Shown here one piece after another: positions 17,199-25,573 of a DNA stretch of 46,587 nucleotides. Position numbers and translations under genes: made by a program. Numbering within the stretch: the first letter of the stretch is position 1; each line of letters starts with the position of its first letter. Origin of the DNA: Clostridium sp. (GTDB lineage: Bacteria; Bacillota; Clostridia; Lachnospirales; Lachnospiraceae); the NCBI GenBank assembly GCA_023664325.1, contig JAMPFS010000026.1, positions 1 to 46,587 of the forward strand. Direction: 5' to 3'. Below the pieces are notes generated by a model. It was not told where the DNA came from. It did no database searches and was given only the letters and a program-made list of their open reading frames with translations.

Positions 17199-17978
17199 AT
17201 GGGAAAAAGAATAGCAAAGAAAACAGGAAAAGGATTTCTCTGGCTGATAAAATTAGGGTTTGTACTATTATGTCTGGGAATATGGTGGGGACTTTGTATA
17301 CCGCTGGCGCAGTCCATTCTGCCAGCTTTTTATGAGCAATGTGTATATCATGAATTTGCAAAGAACTTTTTGAGGGAAAAATATGGGGAAAATGTACTTG
17401 TGTATAATCAAAGATTGCCTTTGTCAGAAATGAATGCTGCTAATTTCATGGATTATAAATATAGTTTTAGATTGCATGGTAAAACATATCAATTTCTATA
17501 TGCAAAATATGGGATTGATGATCGTGTTTTTTATGGAGATAATGTACAATCGGATGAACTGTATCAGCTTGTGAGTGAGGCAGTTGATAAAATTCTATAT
17601 AACAATACAATGACGGATTTTGATCAATATAGTTGGATATTTTCTGAAGAAGTTCATCCTGATTCTATAAGTTGGTGGCTGGAAATAGCTGATACAATAT
17701 TTGCACATAAGTACACAGGGGATAATCTCCATGAATTTCCTATTTGTATCGTTTTATATTGGGATAAAGAGGATCCATTTGATTGTAATCGAGAAACATT
17801 AGTAGAAATATATACAAGTGTGAGTGGAGATTTGGCATTATATGATGTAGACTGTAAAGAGATACATATTGTGTGTACGGAAACAAAGGATTACTATTAT
17901 ATTACAAAAACTTCGGAGGGCATCAAGGTGGAGGATAAGGACTATGCTAATCGTCCTTATTTTACTATATCCCAATAA
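17199..17978 (+). CDS. Membrane-anchored protein, second of a tandem pair
   Basis: A 259-residue protein, homologous over its whole length to the product at 16438, with an insertion around residues 160-175 and a longer C-terminus. The anchor is at about 15-33. The DNA ending the two genes is nearly identical (DLALYD.DCKEIHI...KTSEGIKVEDK). This indicates a recent tandem duplication followed by divergence in the middle. Confidence 0.68.
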   Translation: MGKRIAKKTGKGFLWLIKLGFVLLCLGIWWGLCIPLAQSILPAFYEQCVYHEFAKNFLREKYGENVLVYNQRLPLSEMNAANFMDYKYSFRLHGKTYQFLYAKYGIDDRVFYGDNVQSDELYQLVSEAVDKILYNNTMTDFDQYSWIFSEEVHPDSISWWLEIADTIFAHKYTGDNLHEFPICIVLYWDKEDPFDCNRETLVEIYTSVSGDLALYDVDCKEIHIVCTETKDYYYITKTSEGIKVEDKDYANRPYFTISQ

Positions 17979-18017
17979 AAGGAGATATTTAGTGCCACAT
18001 TTACATTGTCCTTGTGA

Positions 18018-18080
18018 GGAAGCCCCGCTTATCGTATTGCAGAAACCAAAAATGGAATCATTATAGAAGGAGAGGAAGAA
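18018..18080 (+). pseudogene. C-terminal scrap of a third paralogue
   Basis: After a stop at 18015-18017 the frame reads GSPAYRIAETKNGIIIEGEEE, similar to YYITKTSEGIKVEDK at the ends of the two preceding proteins. No start codon precedes it, and it runs in frame into the ATG at 18081. I read it as the remnant of a further tandem copy. The match is short, so this is tentative. Confidence 0.35.
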
Positions 18081-18251
18081 ATGTTTATTTTATTATCATA
18101 TTTTGGTACATACACGCTTGTGGTTTATATTGTAGTAAGATTTATCTGGCAGATTGTGAAAAGAAAAAAATACTCTTTTTGGAAAGATAAGTGGATTGTG
18201 GTATGTGGGATTATTACGTTTATATCCAGTTTTTTAGCAGTGTCGCTGTGA
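18081..18251 (+). CDS. 56-residue membrane miniprotein
   Basis: A short frame behind AAGGAGAGGAAGAA and ending 8 bp before the next gene. The product has a hydrophobic helix at about 2-20, a basic loop (VKRKKYSFWKDKW) and a second helix at about 37-55, so it is a likely two-helix membrane protein. No family is recognised. Its tight spacing suggests co-translation with the 346-residue membrane protein that follows. Confidence 0.5.
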   Translation: MFILLSYFGTYTLVVYIVVRFIWQIVKRKKYSFWKDKWIVVCGIITFISSFLAVSL

Positions 18252-18259
18252 GGTGAGTT

Positions 18260-19300
18260 ATGAAGAAATATTATAATATGATTACGCTTATCTGTACATT
18301 CCTTTTAGGGAGTGCTGCCGGGAGCTGGATCTTATACGATAAGATAAGTCGTACAAAATATTGGAATAGGAGTATGGATTTTATAATTCATAGCGAGCCG
18401 GTTACCTATCTGGTATATGGTTTTTTGGGAGGCTGGTTTGTCGCGGGAGTACTGGCGGTACTTACAATATGGCTGGATGGTTTTTCCAAACAAATGAAAA
18501 AGGGAAATGTGTATGGTGCTGTAGCATCCATTGGCGGTGCATTGGTCGTTGGAATTTTCGGATTTGTGCCATATGCGATTCTTAATACGAAGCAGTATGG
18601 ATTACATATATTTGCAGACCGAAAACGGGAAAAGGACAATTCGGAAATGAAAAAAGATATAGCAGGTGTTGTATTTATTATTTGCAGTACAATTATGCTG
18701 CTTGTCGTAATGATAAGAACTTATTACCGCGCCTATAAATATTTGTGGGGTGGGTTGATATTGTGTGGTTTGGTAATTTTTGAGGGTGTGAGAAAAATGT
18801 ATGAGTTAGAGGTCTTTGACAGTACAGATGTGGGCGATGAGTTTGAACCCCGGAAAGCAGAACGGGATGGTAAGTGGGATTTGATGCAGAGCAGCATGGA
18901 TGGCTTGAGTGAGGAGGAAAGGATTACCCGTATGTGTGAGCATCTTTCCGCCTATATTCCGTATTACATGGAAGCAAGAGAAGGATTCGGTGTCATGATA
19001 GAGGGAGGATTCTTTTTGGAAGAACGTGAGGATGGTGTAAAGGAATACCTCTATATTTTGCGTGGCAGGGATAATGAGGGTTATATAAGTGAAAAACACA
19101 GGGATGTATGGGAATATTGGATTCTTTTGGGATATCATTCTCCGGAGGATAGTCTGCTTGAAGATTTAACGGAGGAGTGGATGCATGAGTTTATGGATGA
19201 ATTTTATGAAAAACTATCTGATTTATACCATAGGAAGAATCGAAAAGCGGCGCAGGGAACGGGGCGTGAGCTTTCTGATATGAAAATATATATGTGTTGA
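18260..19300 (+). CDS. Polytopic membrane protein with C-terminal soluble domain
   Basis: A 346-residue protein. Hydrophobic helices lie near 7-26, 50-70, 86-108, 133-152 and 160-177, then a soluble acidic domain of about 160 residues. GAGGTGAG precedes the ATG. The base composition is less AT-rich than the genes before it. I do not recognise the family. It may work with the 56-residue membrane protein encoded 8 bp upstream. Confidence 0.65.
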   Translation: MKKYYNMITLICTFLLGSAAGSWILYDKISRTKYWNRSMDFIIHSEPVTYLVYGFLGGWFVAGVLAVLTIWLDGFSKQMKKGNVYGAVASIGGALVVGIFGFVPYAILNTKQYGLHIFADRKREKDNSEMKKDIAGVVFIICSTIMLLVVMIRTYYRAYKYLWGGLILCGLVIFEGVRKMYELEVFDSTDVGDEFEPRKAERDGKWDLMQSSMDGLSEEERITRMCEHLSAYIPYYMEAREGFGVMIEGGFFLEEREDGVKEYLYILRGRDNEGYISEKHRDVWEYWILLGYHSPEDSLLEDLTEEWMHEFMDEFYEKLSDLYHRKNRKAAQGTGRELSDMKIYMC

Positions 19301-19384
19301 TACCATAAATAAAAAATATACAAATATTTTTTGTTTTGATGAAGATAGTAAAACTGTATATTATAATTGGTGAGGTGGGTTGAT

Positions 19385-19924
19385 TTGAAAAAAATAGAAG
19401 TGTTCTTATGTTGTGTTATTTTATGTATGAATTTAGGAGGATGTATAAGACCAATGAGTCGAGGAGAACAATTAACAAAGGAATTAGGCTCGGAACAGCA
19501 AATGGCAGATCAGATGATGGAGGATATAGCAGCCGCTTTGGATGCTGGGGATGCAGATGCATTAAAGGCATTATTTTCGGAAACTGCACTGGAAGAAGCG
19601 ACAGATATAGACCAACAAATATCTGACCTTTTAGAATTTTATCAGGGAAAAAAACAAAGCTTTGAAGGTGACGCAAGTTCATCAACTAGTACTGAATACG
19701 GTACAACTACAAAGAAACAACTCATTGGGCAATATCTATTAACTACAGATAAAGAATCATATCGGGTTATATATGATTATAATGTCATTGATAAGGAAAA
19801 TCCTGACAAGGTTGGACTAAGTCAATTAGAGCTTGTGCCAGATGAACTGTATCAGAAGGATGATTTCGATTTCTTATGTGGAAATGAAGGATATGAAGGA
19901 CCGGGGGTATATATGCAGGAATGA
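19385..19924 (+). CDS. DUF5104-like lipoprotein
   Basis: A 179-residue lipoprotein starting at TTG 19385 behind GAGGTGGG. The signal peptide ends in a lipobox LGGC with the acylated cysteine at residue 20. The mature part (EQQMADQMMEDIAAALDAGDADALKALFS...) has the helical start and following sheet typical of the DUF5104/NTF2-like lipoproteins of Firmicutes. The function is unknown. It ends just before a decayed coding fragment. Confidence 0.65.
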   Translation: MKKIEVFLCCVILCMNLGGCIRPMSRGEQLTKELGSEQQMADQMMEDIAAALDAGDADALKALFSETALEEATDIDQQISDLLEFYQGKKQSFEGDASSSTSTEYGTTTKKQLIGQYLLTTDKESYRVIYDYNVIDKENPDKVGLSQLELVPDELYQKDDFDFLCGNEGYEGPGVYMQE

Positions 19925-19934
19925 ATTGGTATGA

Positions 19935-20078
19935 GTTAAAGATATTTTTTATCAAACAGGTATATTTCACACATCCCAAGATTGCTGGCAACAGTATATG
20001 GGATACTGCGATTTGTATGACTGGATATTTGATGAAGCAACAGATATGAAGAAAAACAAATATCCAGTAACAGTGTGA
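19935..20078 (+). pseudogene. DUF4474-like gene fragment
   Basis: One frame without a start reads through 47 codons to TGA and includes DCWQQYMGYCDLYDWIFDEA. This W-Q-x-x-x-GYxDLYD pattern is what I remember from DUF4474, a domain found in Clostridia, including at ends of polymorphic toxins. Nothing around it is open, so it is a relic. The family match is from memory and untested. Confidence 0.4.
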
Positions 20079-20180
20079 GATGAGCAGTACTGCATCATAA
20101 ATTTGGATAAAAAATAGTAAATGATTATTAGATACAAAATTGCTTATAAAGTTATCAAAGAACACAATAGATTAATGGAC

Positions 20181-20295
20181 GAAAGGAATCTGCTATGAAA
20201 CGAGTATTAAAAGTAACAGGTGCAATATGTCTGGGGATTTTTATCTGGGTGCTGCTGATGGTATGTCTTTTGCTTATCTGGAAGACGAAGGCGGG
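20181..20295 (+). repeat. Copy B of the 115-bp 5' gene module
   Basis: Matches 13880-13994 at 114 of 115 positions, from the ribosome binding site through codon ~33, then diverges abruptly. Copies lie 6.3 kb apart in the same orientation, so they could recombine. Confidence 0.85.
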
Positions 20296-20989
20296 GAGTG
20301 TGATAGAAGGCTTAGGTGCCATTCCAACAGAAGCTCCGTCCGATTTGACTGGTAACAAGGTGGAAGAAGATAGTGAAGAAAATACGAACCTGACGATCAA
20401 TGTGACTGGAAATCCTTTCTCCACACAGGAAAGTGAGGAGGACAATATTTATTATGGCAGTATGCAGGAAGCATTGCTGAAGTCAAACATTTCCTTAGAC
20501 TTAGAAGAACAGTACCGGCGAAATATTGATGAAGAAATCAAAGTATTTGAAAATGATAAATATGCATTGCTTTTTTATCGTTCGATAAAAGATAAAAAGG
20601 AAGAAGCGTTTAATTATGTTCGGTTTAATGTAGATACAAGAAATGGGGACAAAATGTATCAATTTGAGCAGATGAGAGGTACAACTGCCCAATATGATTC
20701 TCTTTACCTGAGTAATGCAAAAGAAGTGATAGAAAACTTTATCATTGGTTCAGAAATAATGGGGAGTATAGGGATAAATCCTGAGACAGAGCGTTTTATT
20801 TATGGAGAAGTAAGGGGGGATTTTTTTGAGGAAGGAGAAAGCATAGAAAGCTTAAAAATTGAAGGACAGAAACCGGATGAAATCATAGAATATGAGTCGT
20901 TTGGCAAGACATGGTATTTCTGGTATTATAACGATTTGCAGAGTGATAAGAAGTATGACGAATTAGAGTTCACAATTAAAGAGAATTAA
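20195..20989 (+). CDS. Membrane-anchored protein, paralogue of the gene at 13894
   Basis: A 264-residue protein with the same signal anchor (about 8-29) as its paralogue. A Thr/Glu-rich linker (about 35-75) absent from the other copy follows, then an exported domain ending with the shared EGQKPDEIIE and SDK motifs. The nucleotide-level identity of the 5' end against a diverged centre suggests gene conversion or module exchange. The function is unknown. Confidence 0.7.
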   Translation: MKRVLKVTGAICLGIFIWVLLMVCLLLIWKTKAGSVIEGLGAIPTEAPSDLTGNKVEEDSEENTNLTINVTGNPFSTQESEEDNIYYGSMQEALLKSNISLDLEEQYRRNIDEEIKVFENDKYALLFYRSIKDKKEEAFNYVRFNVDTRNGDKMYQFEQMRGTTAQYDSLYLSNAKEVIENFIIGSEIMGSIGINPETERFIYGEVRGDFFEEGESIESLKIEGQKPDEIIEYESFGKTWYFWYYNDLQSDKKYDELEFTIKEN

Positions 20990-21084
20990 TAATTGGGGGT
21001 TAAAAATGCTCTTTTTGAGAAGTGCAAAAAAATCTGTTGTTTTGCAATCACTTGGTATACTTAAAAACTATTTGGAGGGATCAC

Positions 21085-21765
21085 ATGGATAATAATATGA
21101 ATAATGAGTTACAAGAACCTATAACACAGGTGGAAAATCAAAAAAAGGGATTTCATCATATATGCGCAGCTGCTTTGATGTATGTTTTATCCATCTATCT
21201 GGTGCCGATTATTGTTTCTGCTTTTTTAACTTTAGTGGATAAAGATATGATAGTGTATAGTTTATTTTTAATACCGGTTATACTGGGAATTGTAAATATT
21301 ATAGTTTCCGTGAAATGCTGTAAACCGGGAAACCGCATCATGCTGTTAAATGCAGCCGTACTGGTTAAATATTCCTTAATTCCATTTTTTATATTTAACG
21401 GATTTGCAAGTGCGCTTTTTTTATTGCTTACCTTTTCTCCGGTTCCTTTTATGATATTTGTAGCACCTGGCGCCAGTGTTATGCTATGGATTGTGGGCTG
21501 GTTTGTAATGGCGTTAGGCATGCCATATACCATTTCCTATTTGTGTGTATCTGCCAGGGAAAAGCTGCGTTCCAAAGGTATGGTAATCATACATTCCCTG
21601 ACGCAGTTTTTCTTTGTTGTTGATGTGATTGATGTGATGGTATTGACCATGAAAGAACATAAATGGAAAAAGCTGACAATCACTGTTATGATTTTACTGG
21701 CAATTTTGACTTTGCTACTGCTGGTTCTTTTGGTATCGGAAGTTATGAGAATTATAAAATCGTAG
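21085..21765 (+). CDS. Polytopic membrane protein of unknown function
   Basis: A 226-residue protein started at ATG 21085 because GGAGGG lies six bases upstream; a longer upstream frame begins before that site. It has a hydrophilic N-terminus (1-25) and about six membrane helices, with a basic segment before the last one. Its stop codon at 21763-21765 directly touches the left inverted repeat of the ATPase unit, and its last bases match a short direct repeat beyond the right end. Confidence 0.65.
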   Translation: MDNNMNNELQEPITQVENQKKGFHHICAAALMYVLSIYLVPIIVSAFLTLVDKDMIVYSLFLIPVILGIVNIIVSVKCCKPGNRIMLLNAAVLVKYSLIPFFIFNGFASALFLLLTFSPVPFMIFVAPGASVMLWIVGWFVMALGMPYTISYLCVSAREKLRSKGMVIIHSLTQFFFVVDVIDVMVLTMKEHKWKKLTITVMILLAILTLLLLVLLVSEVMRIIKS

Positions 21766-21778
21766 GGGTGCAGGACAC
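21766..21778 (+). repeat. Left 13-bp terminal inverted repeat of the ATPase unit
   Basis: GGGTGCAGGACAC, perfectly complementary to 23242-23254. AATCGT occurs just outside both ends (21758-21763 and 23256-23261), which may be a target-site duplication. Confidence 0.7.
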
Positions 21779-21784
21779 AACAGT

Positions 21785-21997
21785 TTGGGCTATGAGATTA
21801 TTTTGCTTTTTGACGTTGGTTTAGGTTTACTTGAGCATGAAGTTTATAACACAAAGACAAAAGAAGACATAAATTATCGGGAACATGTTCCTGGAAAACG
21901 ATATACTGAAACCAACATCAGGGAGGCGTGTTACATGGATTGGATGAAAGCCATCCTATTATCCATTTTTGCAAAAATATTGATTTTGGATAATTGA
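21785..21997 (+). CDS. Doubtful 70-residue frame inside the repeat-bounded unit
   Basis: The frame begins at TTG 21785 with no convincing ribosome binding site and ends 32 bp before the ATPase gene. I recognise no family. It could be the remnant of a former gene, for example one carried by the element. Confidence 0.25.
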   Translation: MGYEIILLFDVGLGLLEHEVYNTKTKEDINYREHVPGKRYTETNIREACYMDWMKAILLSIFAKILILDN

Positions 21998-22029
21998 TGT
22001 GGTATCATGTGATTGCGAGGTGATTTGCC

Positions 22030-23220
22030 ATGAAACTAATTGAACGAAAACAATATTTAGACAAAATGATACATGTTATCGGTACACCAGATATCAAAGT
22101 TATTACCGGCGTCCGCCGTAGCGGAAAATCAAAATTACTTGATGCTTTTAAAGAATACATTGAAGAAAATATACCCAATAGCAATATTATTCATATCAAC
22201 TTTAATCTGCCTGAATATGAGCATCTGCTTGACTATCACCAGTTGTATGATTACATTAATGCCCATTATATGAAGGGAAAAGAAAATTTTGTATTGATAG
22301 ATGAAGTGCAGATGTGTGCCGGTTTTGAAAAAGCAATAAACGGTCTGCATACAATGGAGAAGTATGATATTTATATCACCGGCTCGAATGCTTTTTTGTT
22401 AAGTTCTGACCTTGCAACCTTATTTACCGGAAGAACATTTGAAATAAAGGTGTACCCTTTTTCGTTCAAAGAATATACACAGTACTTCGGCTATACTGAC
22501 CGATACGCTGCATTTGATAAATATATGCTTGAGGGCGGCATGTCGGGTTCCTATCTTTATAAAGACCAGGAAGCAAAATATGACTACATTGCAGAAGTAT
22601 TTGATACATTAATCGTTCGTGATATTCGCAAAAAATATAAAATCCGCAATCCCCAGCTTATGGAGCGGATTGTAGATTTTCTGATGGATAATATATCCAA
22701 CCTTTCCTCTGCAAGAAATATTACAGACACATTATGTGGGGCAAAGGAGAAGATACACCATAAAACGGTCGGCTCGTATATGCAGTATCTCTGCAACGCT
22801 TTTGCTTTTTACAAAATTCGCAGATACGATATTAAGGGGAAAAAATATCTGTCCACGAATGACAAGTATTATTTGAGTGACCATACTTTCCGCTATGCAA
22901 AACTCGGTACAAAGAATATGGACTATGGCAGAATTCTGGAAAACATTGTTGCTATGGAACTGCTGCGCAGGGGATATGAAGTATATGTCGGAGTCTTATA
23001 TAAAAAAGAAATCGATTTTGTTGCAATAAAACGTAATGAAAAAATCTATATTCAGGTATCCGATAATATTAGTGATGACAGGACATTTGAACGGGAAGTA
23101 TCCCCATTTTTCAAAATCAATGATGCCTATCCTAAAATGATAATTGCCCGTACGCACCACGATGCCTATCAATATGAAGGTGTCAAAATAATGGATATAG
23201 CAGATTGGTTAATGGACTAA
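22030..23220 (+). CDS. AAA_14/DUF4143 ATPase
   Basis: A 396-residue ATPase with Walker A GVRRSGKS at about 27-34 and Walker B FVLIDEVQ near 90. SxNAFLLSS and FTGR follow, with arginine positioned for the active site, then a C-terminal DUF4143 domain with a restriction-nuclease-like pattern (ENIVAMELLRRGYEVYVG...KEIDFVAI). The family is widespread and multi-copy in gut bacteria; its cellular role is not established. The start is ATG behind GAGGTG. The gene is enclosed by 13-bp inverted repeats. Confidence 0.88.
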   Translation: MKLIERKQYLDKMIHVIGTPDIKVITGVRRSGKSKLLDAFKEYIEENIPNSNIIHINFNLPEYEHLLDYHQLYDYINAHYMKGKENFVLIDEVQMCAGFEKAINGLHTMEKYDIYITGSNAFLLSSDLATLFTGRTFEIKVYPFSFKEYTQYFGYTDRYAAFDKYMLEGGMSGSYLYKDQEAKYDYIAEVFDTLIVRDIRKKYKIRNPQLMERIVDFLMDNISNLSSARNITDTLCGAKEKIHHKTVGSYMQYLCNAFAFYKIRRYDIKGKKYLSTNDKYYLSDHTFRYAKLGTKNMDYGRILENIVAMELLRRGYEVYVGVLYKKEIDFVAIKRNEKIYIQVSDNISDDRTFEREVSPFFKINDAYPKMIIARTHHDAYQYEGVKIMDIADWLMD

Positions 23221-23241
23221 TGTTATGGGCTTTCACAAAAC

Positions 23242-23254
23242 GTGTCCTGCACCC
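23242..23254 (-). repeat. Right 13-bp terminal inverted repeat of the ATPase unit
   Basis: GTGTCCTGCACCC, the exact reverse complement of 21766-21778. The unit between the outer ends is 1489 bp, similar in size to an insertion sequence, but no transposase frame is present. Confidence 0.7.
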
Positions 23255-23260
23255 GAATCG

Positions 23261-23289
23261 TTTGCCCTGCCAGAACATGACAGGGCAAA
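23261..23289. other. Hairpin between converging genes
   Basis: TTTGCCCTG (23261-23269) pairs perfectly with CAGGGCAAA (23281-23289) around an 11-nt loop. There is no T-tract on either side, so it is a weak or Rho-assisted terminator at best. Confidence 0.45.
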
Positions 23290-23299
23290 TGACTACAGT

Positions 23300-24280
23300 T
23301 TATGATGAAATTTTTTTGGTTTTTTTGGTCTTATAGGTATATTTGTATGTGCCAGAACTGCACCAGTAAACACAATATTTTGAGGTTACTTTCTGCACAA
23401 TAAGCTGGTCATATTCATTCTTGGTCTTGAGTGTTGCTATTTTCTTTTTGCCGGTTCCATTCAGATTGCAGCGATAAAGCTCAGCGGTTGTCATTAAATA
23501 ATAATCATAATCCTCGCTTTTTATCGGATAATTGGTATAGTAAAATTTATTTCCCACAAAGCCGTTTGCCCAGCCGTAGTCGCTGAGTTTTTTGATCTTC
23601 TTCAGCCCGGAAGATGTGAATTTATAAAGGAAAATCGGACTGCCTGACACATCCGTGCGGTAAGCCGGTTCCGATATGGCATACTTGCCTTTTGCCATCA
23701 CAATATTACAATCTTTGATTTTTTTGGTGACCTTCTTTTTTGAAATGTTATATACATATGTGTCATAGCGCCAGTATTCTTCGCCACCGCAGCTGATATA
23801 AATATTTTTGCCGTGGATCGCGCGAATCTGCGCATAAAGGTCTTTTTTGTTGCTTAGTATCCTCTTTATCTTTTTTGACTTTCTTGTTTGAAAGTTATAT
23901 TGATAGAGTATCTTTCCCGATGCATTTAAGTAATAGGACTGGCTTTTGTTGCCATATGCATTATAGTCCAAAGGGGTTTTGACATATGCGCCGTTTTTGG
24001 ACTGACTCATATAGACGTTGCCGGAAACAAGTTTAAAATAATATTTTCCGTGTTTGACAATTTCACCGTAACTGTATGTGGCTGGAAATATTTTTTGGTA
24101 GCTGGAAGCCGCAGATGCAACTTTCCCGTTCGCAACGGTCATGCAGCATAACAGACAAAGTAAAAAGAATATCTTTTTAAGCTGGCAATCCCTGCGGTTG
24201 TCCGCACGGACAGTTTCGTGAAAAGGATTTGACCGTGTGCGGTGCAACTGGGTATCTTTTGAGTTGTGTATGGTATTCAT
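23300..24280 (-). CDS. Secreted protein with beta-propeller-like repeats
   Basis: A 326-residue protein. ATG 24280 has a very strong GGAGGAGG site, giving a long basic N-terminus of about 34 residues before the hydrophobic core (KKIFFLLCLLCCMTVANG) and a VASAAS cleavage site near 60. The mature part repeats KYYF, YYTNYPI, LYRCNLNGTGKKKIATL and similar strands, resembling DUF5050-type propeller proteins. It is very lysine-rich near the C-terminus (KTKKTKKI). It is probably an exported surface protein of unknown ligand. Confidence 0.65.
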   Translation of the reverse strand: MNTIHNSKDTQLHRTRSNPFHETVRADNRRDCQLKKIFFLLCLLCCMTVANGKVASAASSYQKIFPATYSYGEIVKHGKYYFKLVSGNVYMSQSKNGAYVKTPLDYNAYGNKSQSYYLNASGKILYQYNFQTRKSKKIKRILSNKKDLYAQIRAIHGKNIYISCGGEEYWRYDTYVYNISKKKVTKKIKDCNIVMAKGKYAISEPAYRTDVSGSPIFLYKFTSSGLKKIKKLSDYGWANGFVGNKFYYTNYPIKSEDYDYYLMTTAELYRCNLNGTGKKKIATLKTKNEYDQLIVQKVTSKYCVYWCSSGTYKYTYKTKKTKKISS

Positions 24281-24310
24281 TGTATTCCTCCTCCATGTAT
24301 AATTGATAAT

Positions 24311-24316
24311 ATTATA
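24311..24316 (-). promoter_or_regulatory. Possible -10 box for the secreted repeat protein
   Basis: A perfect TATAAT on the minus strand 31 bases upstream of ATG 24280. A TTGATT lies 20 bp further upstream, which is longer than ideal spacing. Confidence 0.4.
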
Positions 24317-24388
24317 CCATTTTAAGGTGAGAAGTAAATCAATTTTTCCGGGCGGTCAGCAGGGAATCCGGAATATCGTATAATCTGC

Positions 24389-24417
24389 TTGCGGTTCGGA
24401 AGTAATCTGGGTATAAT
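24389..24417 (+). promoter_or_regulatory. Promoter of ddh
   Basis: TTGCGG (24389-24394) and a perfect TATAAT (24412-24417) are separated by 17 bp, about 50 bases before the ddh start codon. Confidence 0.65.
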
Positions 24418-24469
24418 AAGTAACATGTGAAAAGAATTTTGCAAATCTTTTAAAGGAGATAGTAACATT

Positions 24470-25456
24470 ATGAGTATCAGAATTGGTATATACGGATACG
24501 GCAATTTAGGTCGTGGAATTGAATGTGCCGTGAAGCAAAATGATGATTTGGAACTGGCAGCGGTATTTACAAGAAGGGATCCGGCAACGGTCAAGGTTTT
24601 GACGGACAGTGCAGAGGTTTTGAATGTCTCAGAGGTCGGGCAGTGGAAGGACAGGATTGATGTTATGATTATGTGCGGCGGCAGCGCAACGGATTTACCG
24701 GAGCAGACACCACAGCTTGCAAAAATGTTTAGCGTGGTAGACAGCTTTGATACCCATGCCAAAATCCCGGAGCATTTTGCAAATGTGGACGCATCTGCAA
24801 AAGAAGCAGGTAAGGTCGGTATTATTTCTGTGGGCTGGGATCCGGGAATGTTCTCCCTGAACAGGATGTATGCGGGAGCAATTCTGCCACAGGGCAGGGA
24901 TTACACATTCTGGGGAAAGGGTGTGAGCCAGGGTCATTCTGATGCAGTCCGCCGTATTGAGGGCGTTAAGGATGCAAAGCAGTATACGATTCCGGTAGAG
25001 GCAGCGCTTGCATCTGTAAGAAACGGAGAGAATCCGGAACTCACAACCAGGCAGAAGCATACGAGGGAATGTTTTGTTGTATTGGAGGAAGGAGCAGATG
25101 CGGCAAAAGTGGAGGCAGAGATTAAGGAGATGCCGAATTATTTTGCCGATTATGATACGACAGTGCATTTTATTGATGAGGAGGAGCTTAAGAGGAATCA
25201 CAGTGGGATTCCGCATGGCGGCTTTGTGATTCGTTCCGGGAAGACCGGATGGGAAGAGGAGAACAGCCATGTGATTGAGTACAGCCTGAAACTGGATTCC
25301 AATCCGGAATTTACCGCAAGCGTGCTGGTGGCTTATGCAAGGGCAGCCTATAGACTCTCCAAAGAAGGGCAGACCGGATGTAAGACGGTGCTGGATGTTG
25401 CGCCGGCATATCTGAGCGCAAGAAGTGGGGAGCAGTTAAGGGCAGACTTGCTGTAA
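24470..25456 (+). CDS. ddh: meso-Diaminopimelate D-dehydrogenase
   Basis: A 328-residue NADP-dependent enzyme that makes meso-diaminopimelate from tetrahydrodipicolinate in one step, feeding lysine and peptidoglycan synthesis. The Rossmann motif GYGNLGRG lies at 9-16. Family signatures include VGWDPGMFSLNRMYAG, FWGKGVSQGHSDAVRRI and RHTRECFV-like KHTRECFVV. The start is ATG behind AAAGGAG. It appears monocistronic or loosely linked to the following nucleotidyltransferase gene 117 bp away. Confidence 0.94.
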   Translation: MSIRIGIYGYGNLGRGIECAVKQNDDLELAAVFTRRDPATVKVLTDSAEVLNVSEVGQWKDRIDVMIMCGGSATDLPEQTPQLAKMFSVVDSFDTHAKIPEHFANVDASAKEAGKVGIISVGWDPGMFSLNRMYAGAILPQGRDYTFWGKGVSQGHSDAVRRIEGVKDAKQYTIPVEAALASVRNGENPELTTRQKHTRECFVVLEEGADAAKVEAEIKEMPNYFADYDTTVHFIDEEELKRNHSGIPHGGFVIRSGKTGWEEENSHVIEYSLKLDSNPEFTASVLVAYARAAYRLSKEGQTGCKTVLDVAPAYLSARSGEQLRADLL

Positions 25457-25573
25457 ATGTTCTGCCGGATGCAGGCAGTATTTGTCCACAAACGTCTGGC
25501 GCAGCGAATGGACAGATGACGGGGGTTGGGGCAGGAAAGATGCAGTTTCAAGAAAGGGTAAGGGTGAAAATGG

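Noticed and set aside
17992..18066. 24-codon GTG frame behind AAAGGAG
   Set aside because: A good ribosome binding site, but the competing frame across the same bases keeps the paralogue C-terminal motif, so the site is more likely a leftover from the decayed copy.
21006..21092. 28-codon frame with a GGGGG site overlapping the membrane protein start at 21085
   Set aside because: It overlaps the better ribosome binding site of the next gene and its product has no recognisable feature; at most a leader peptide.
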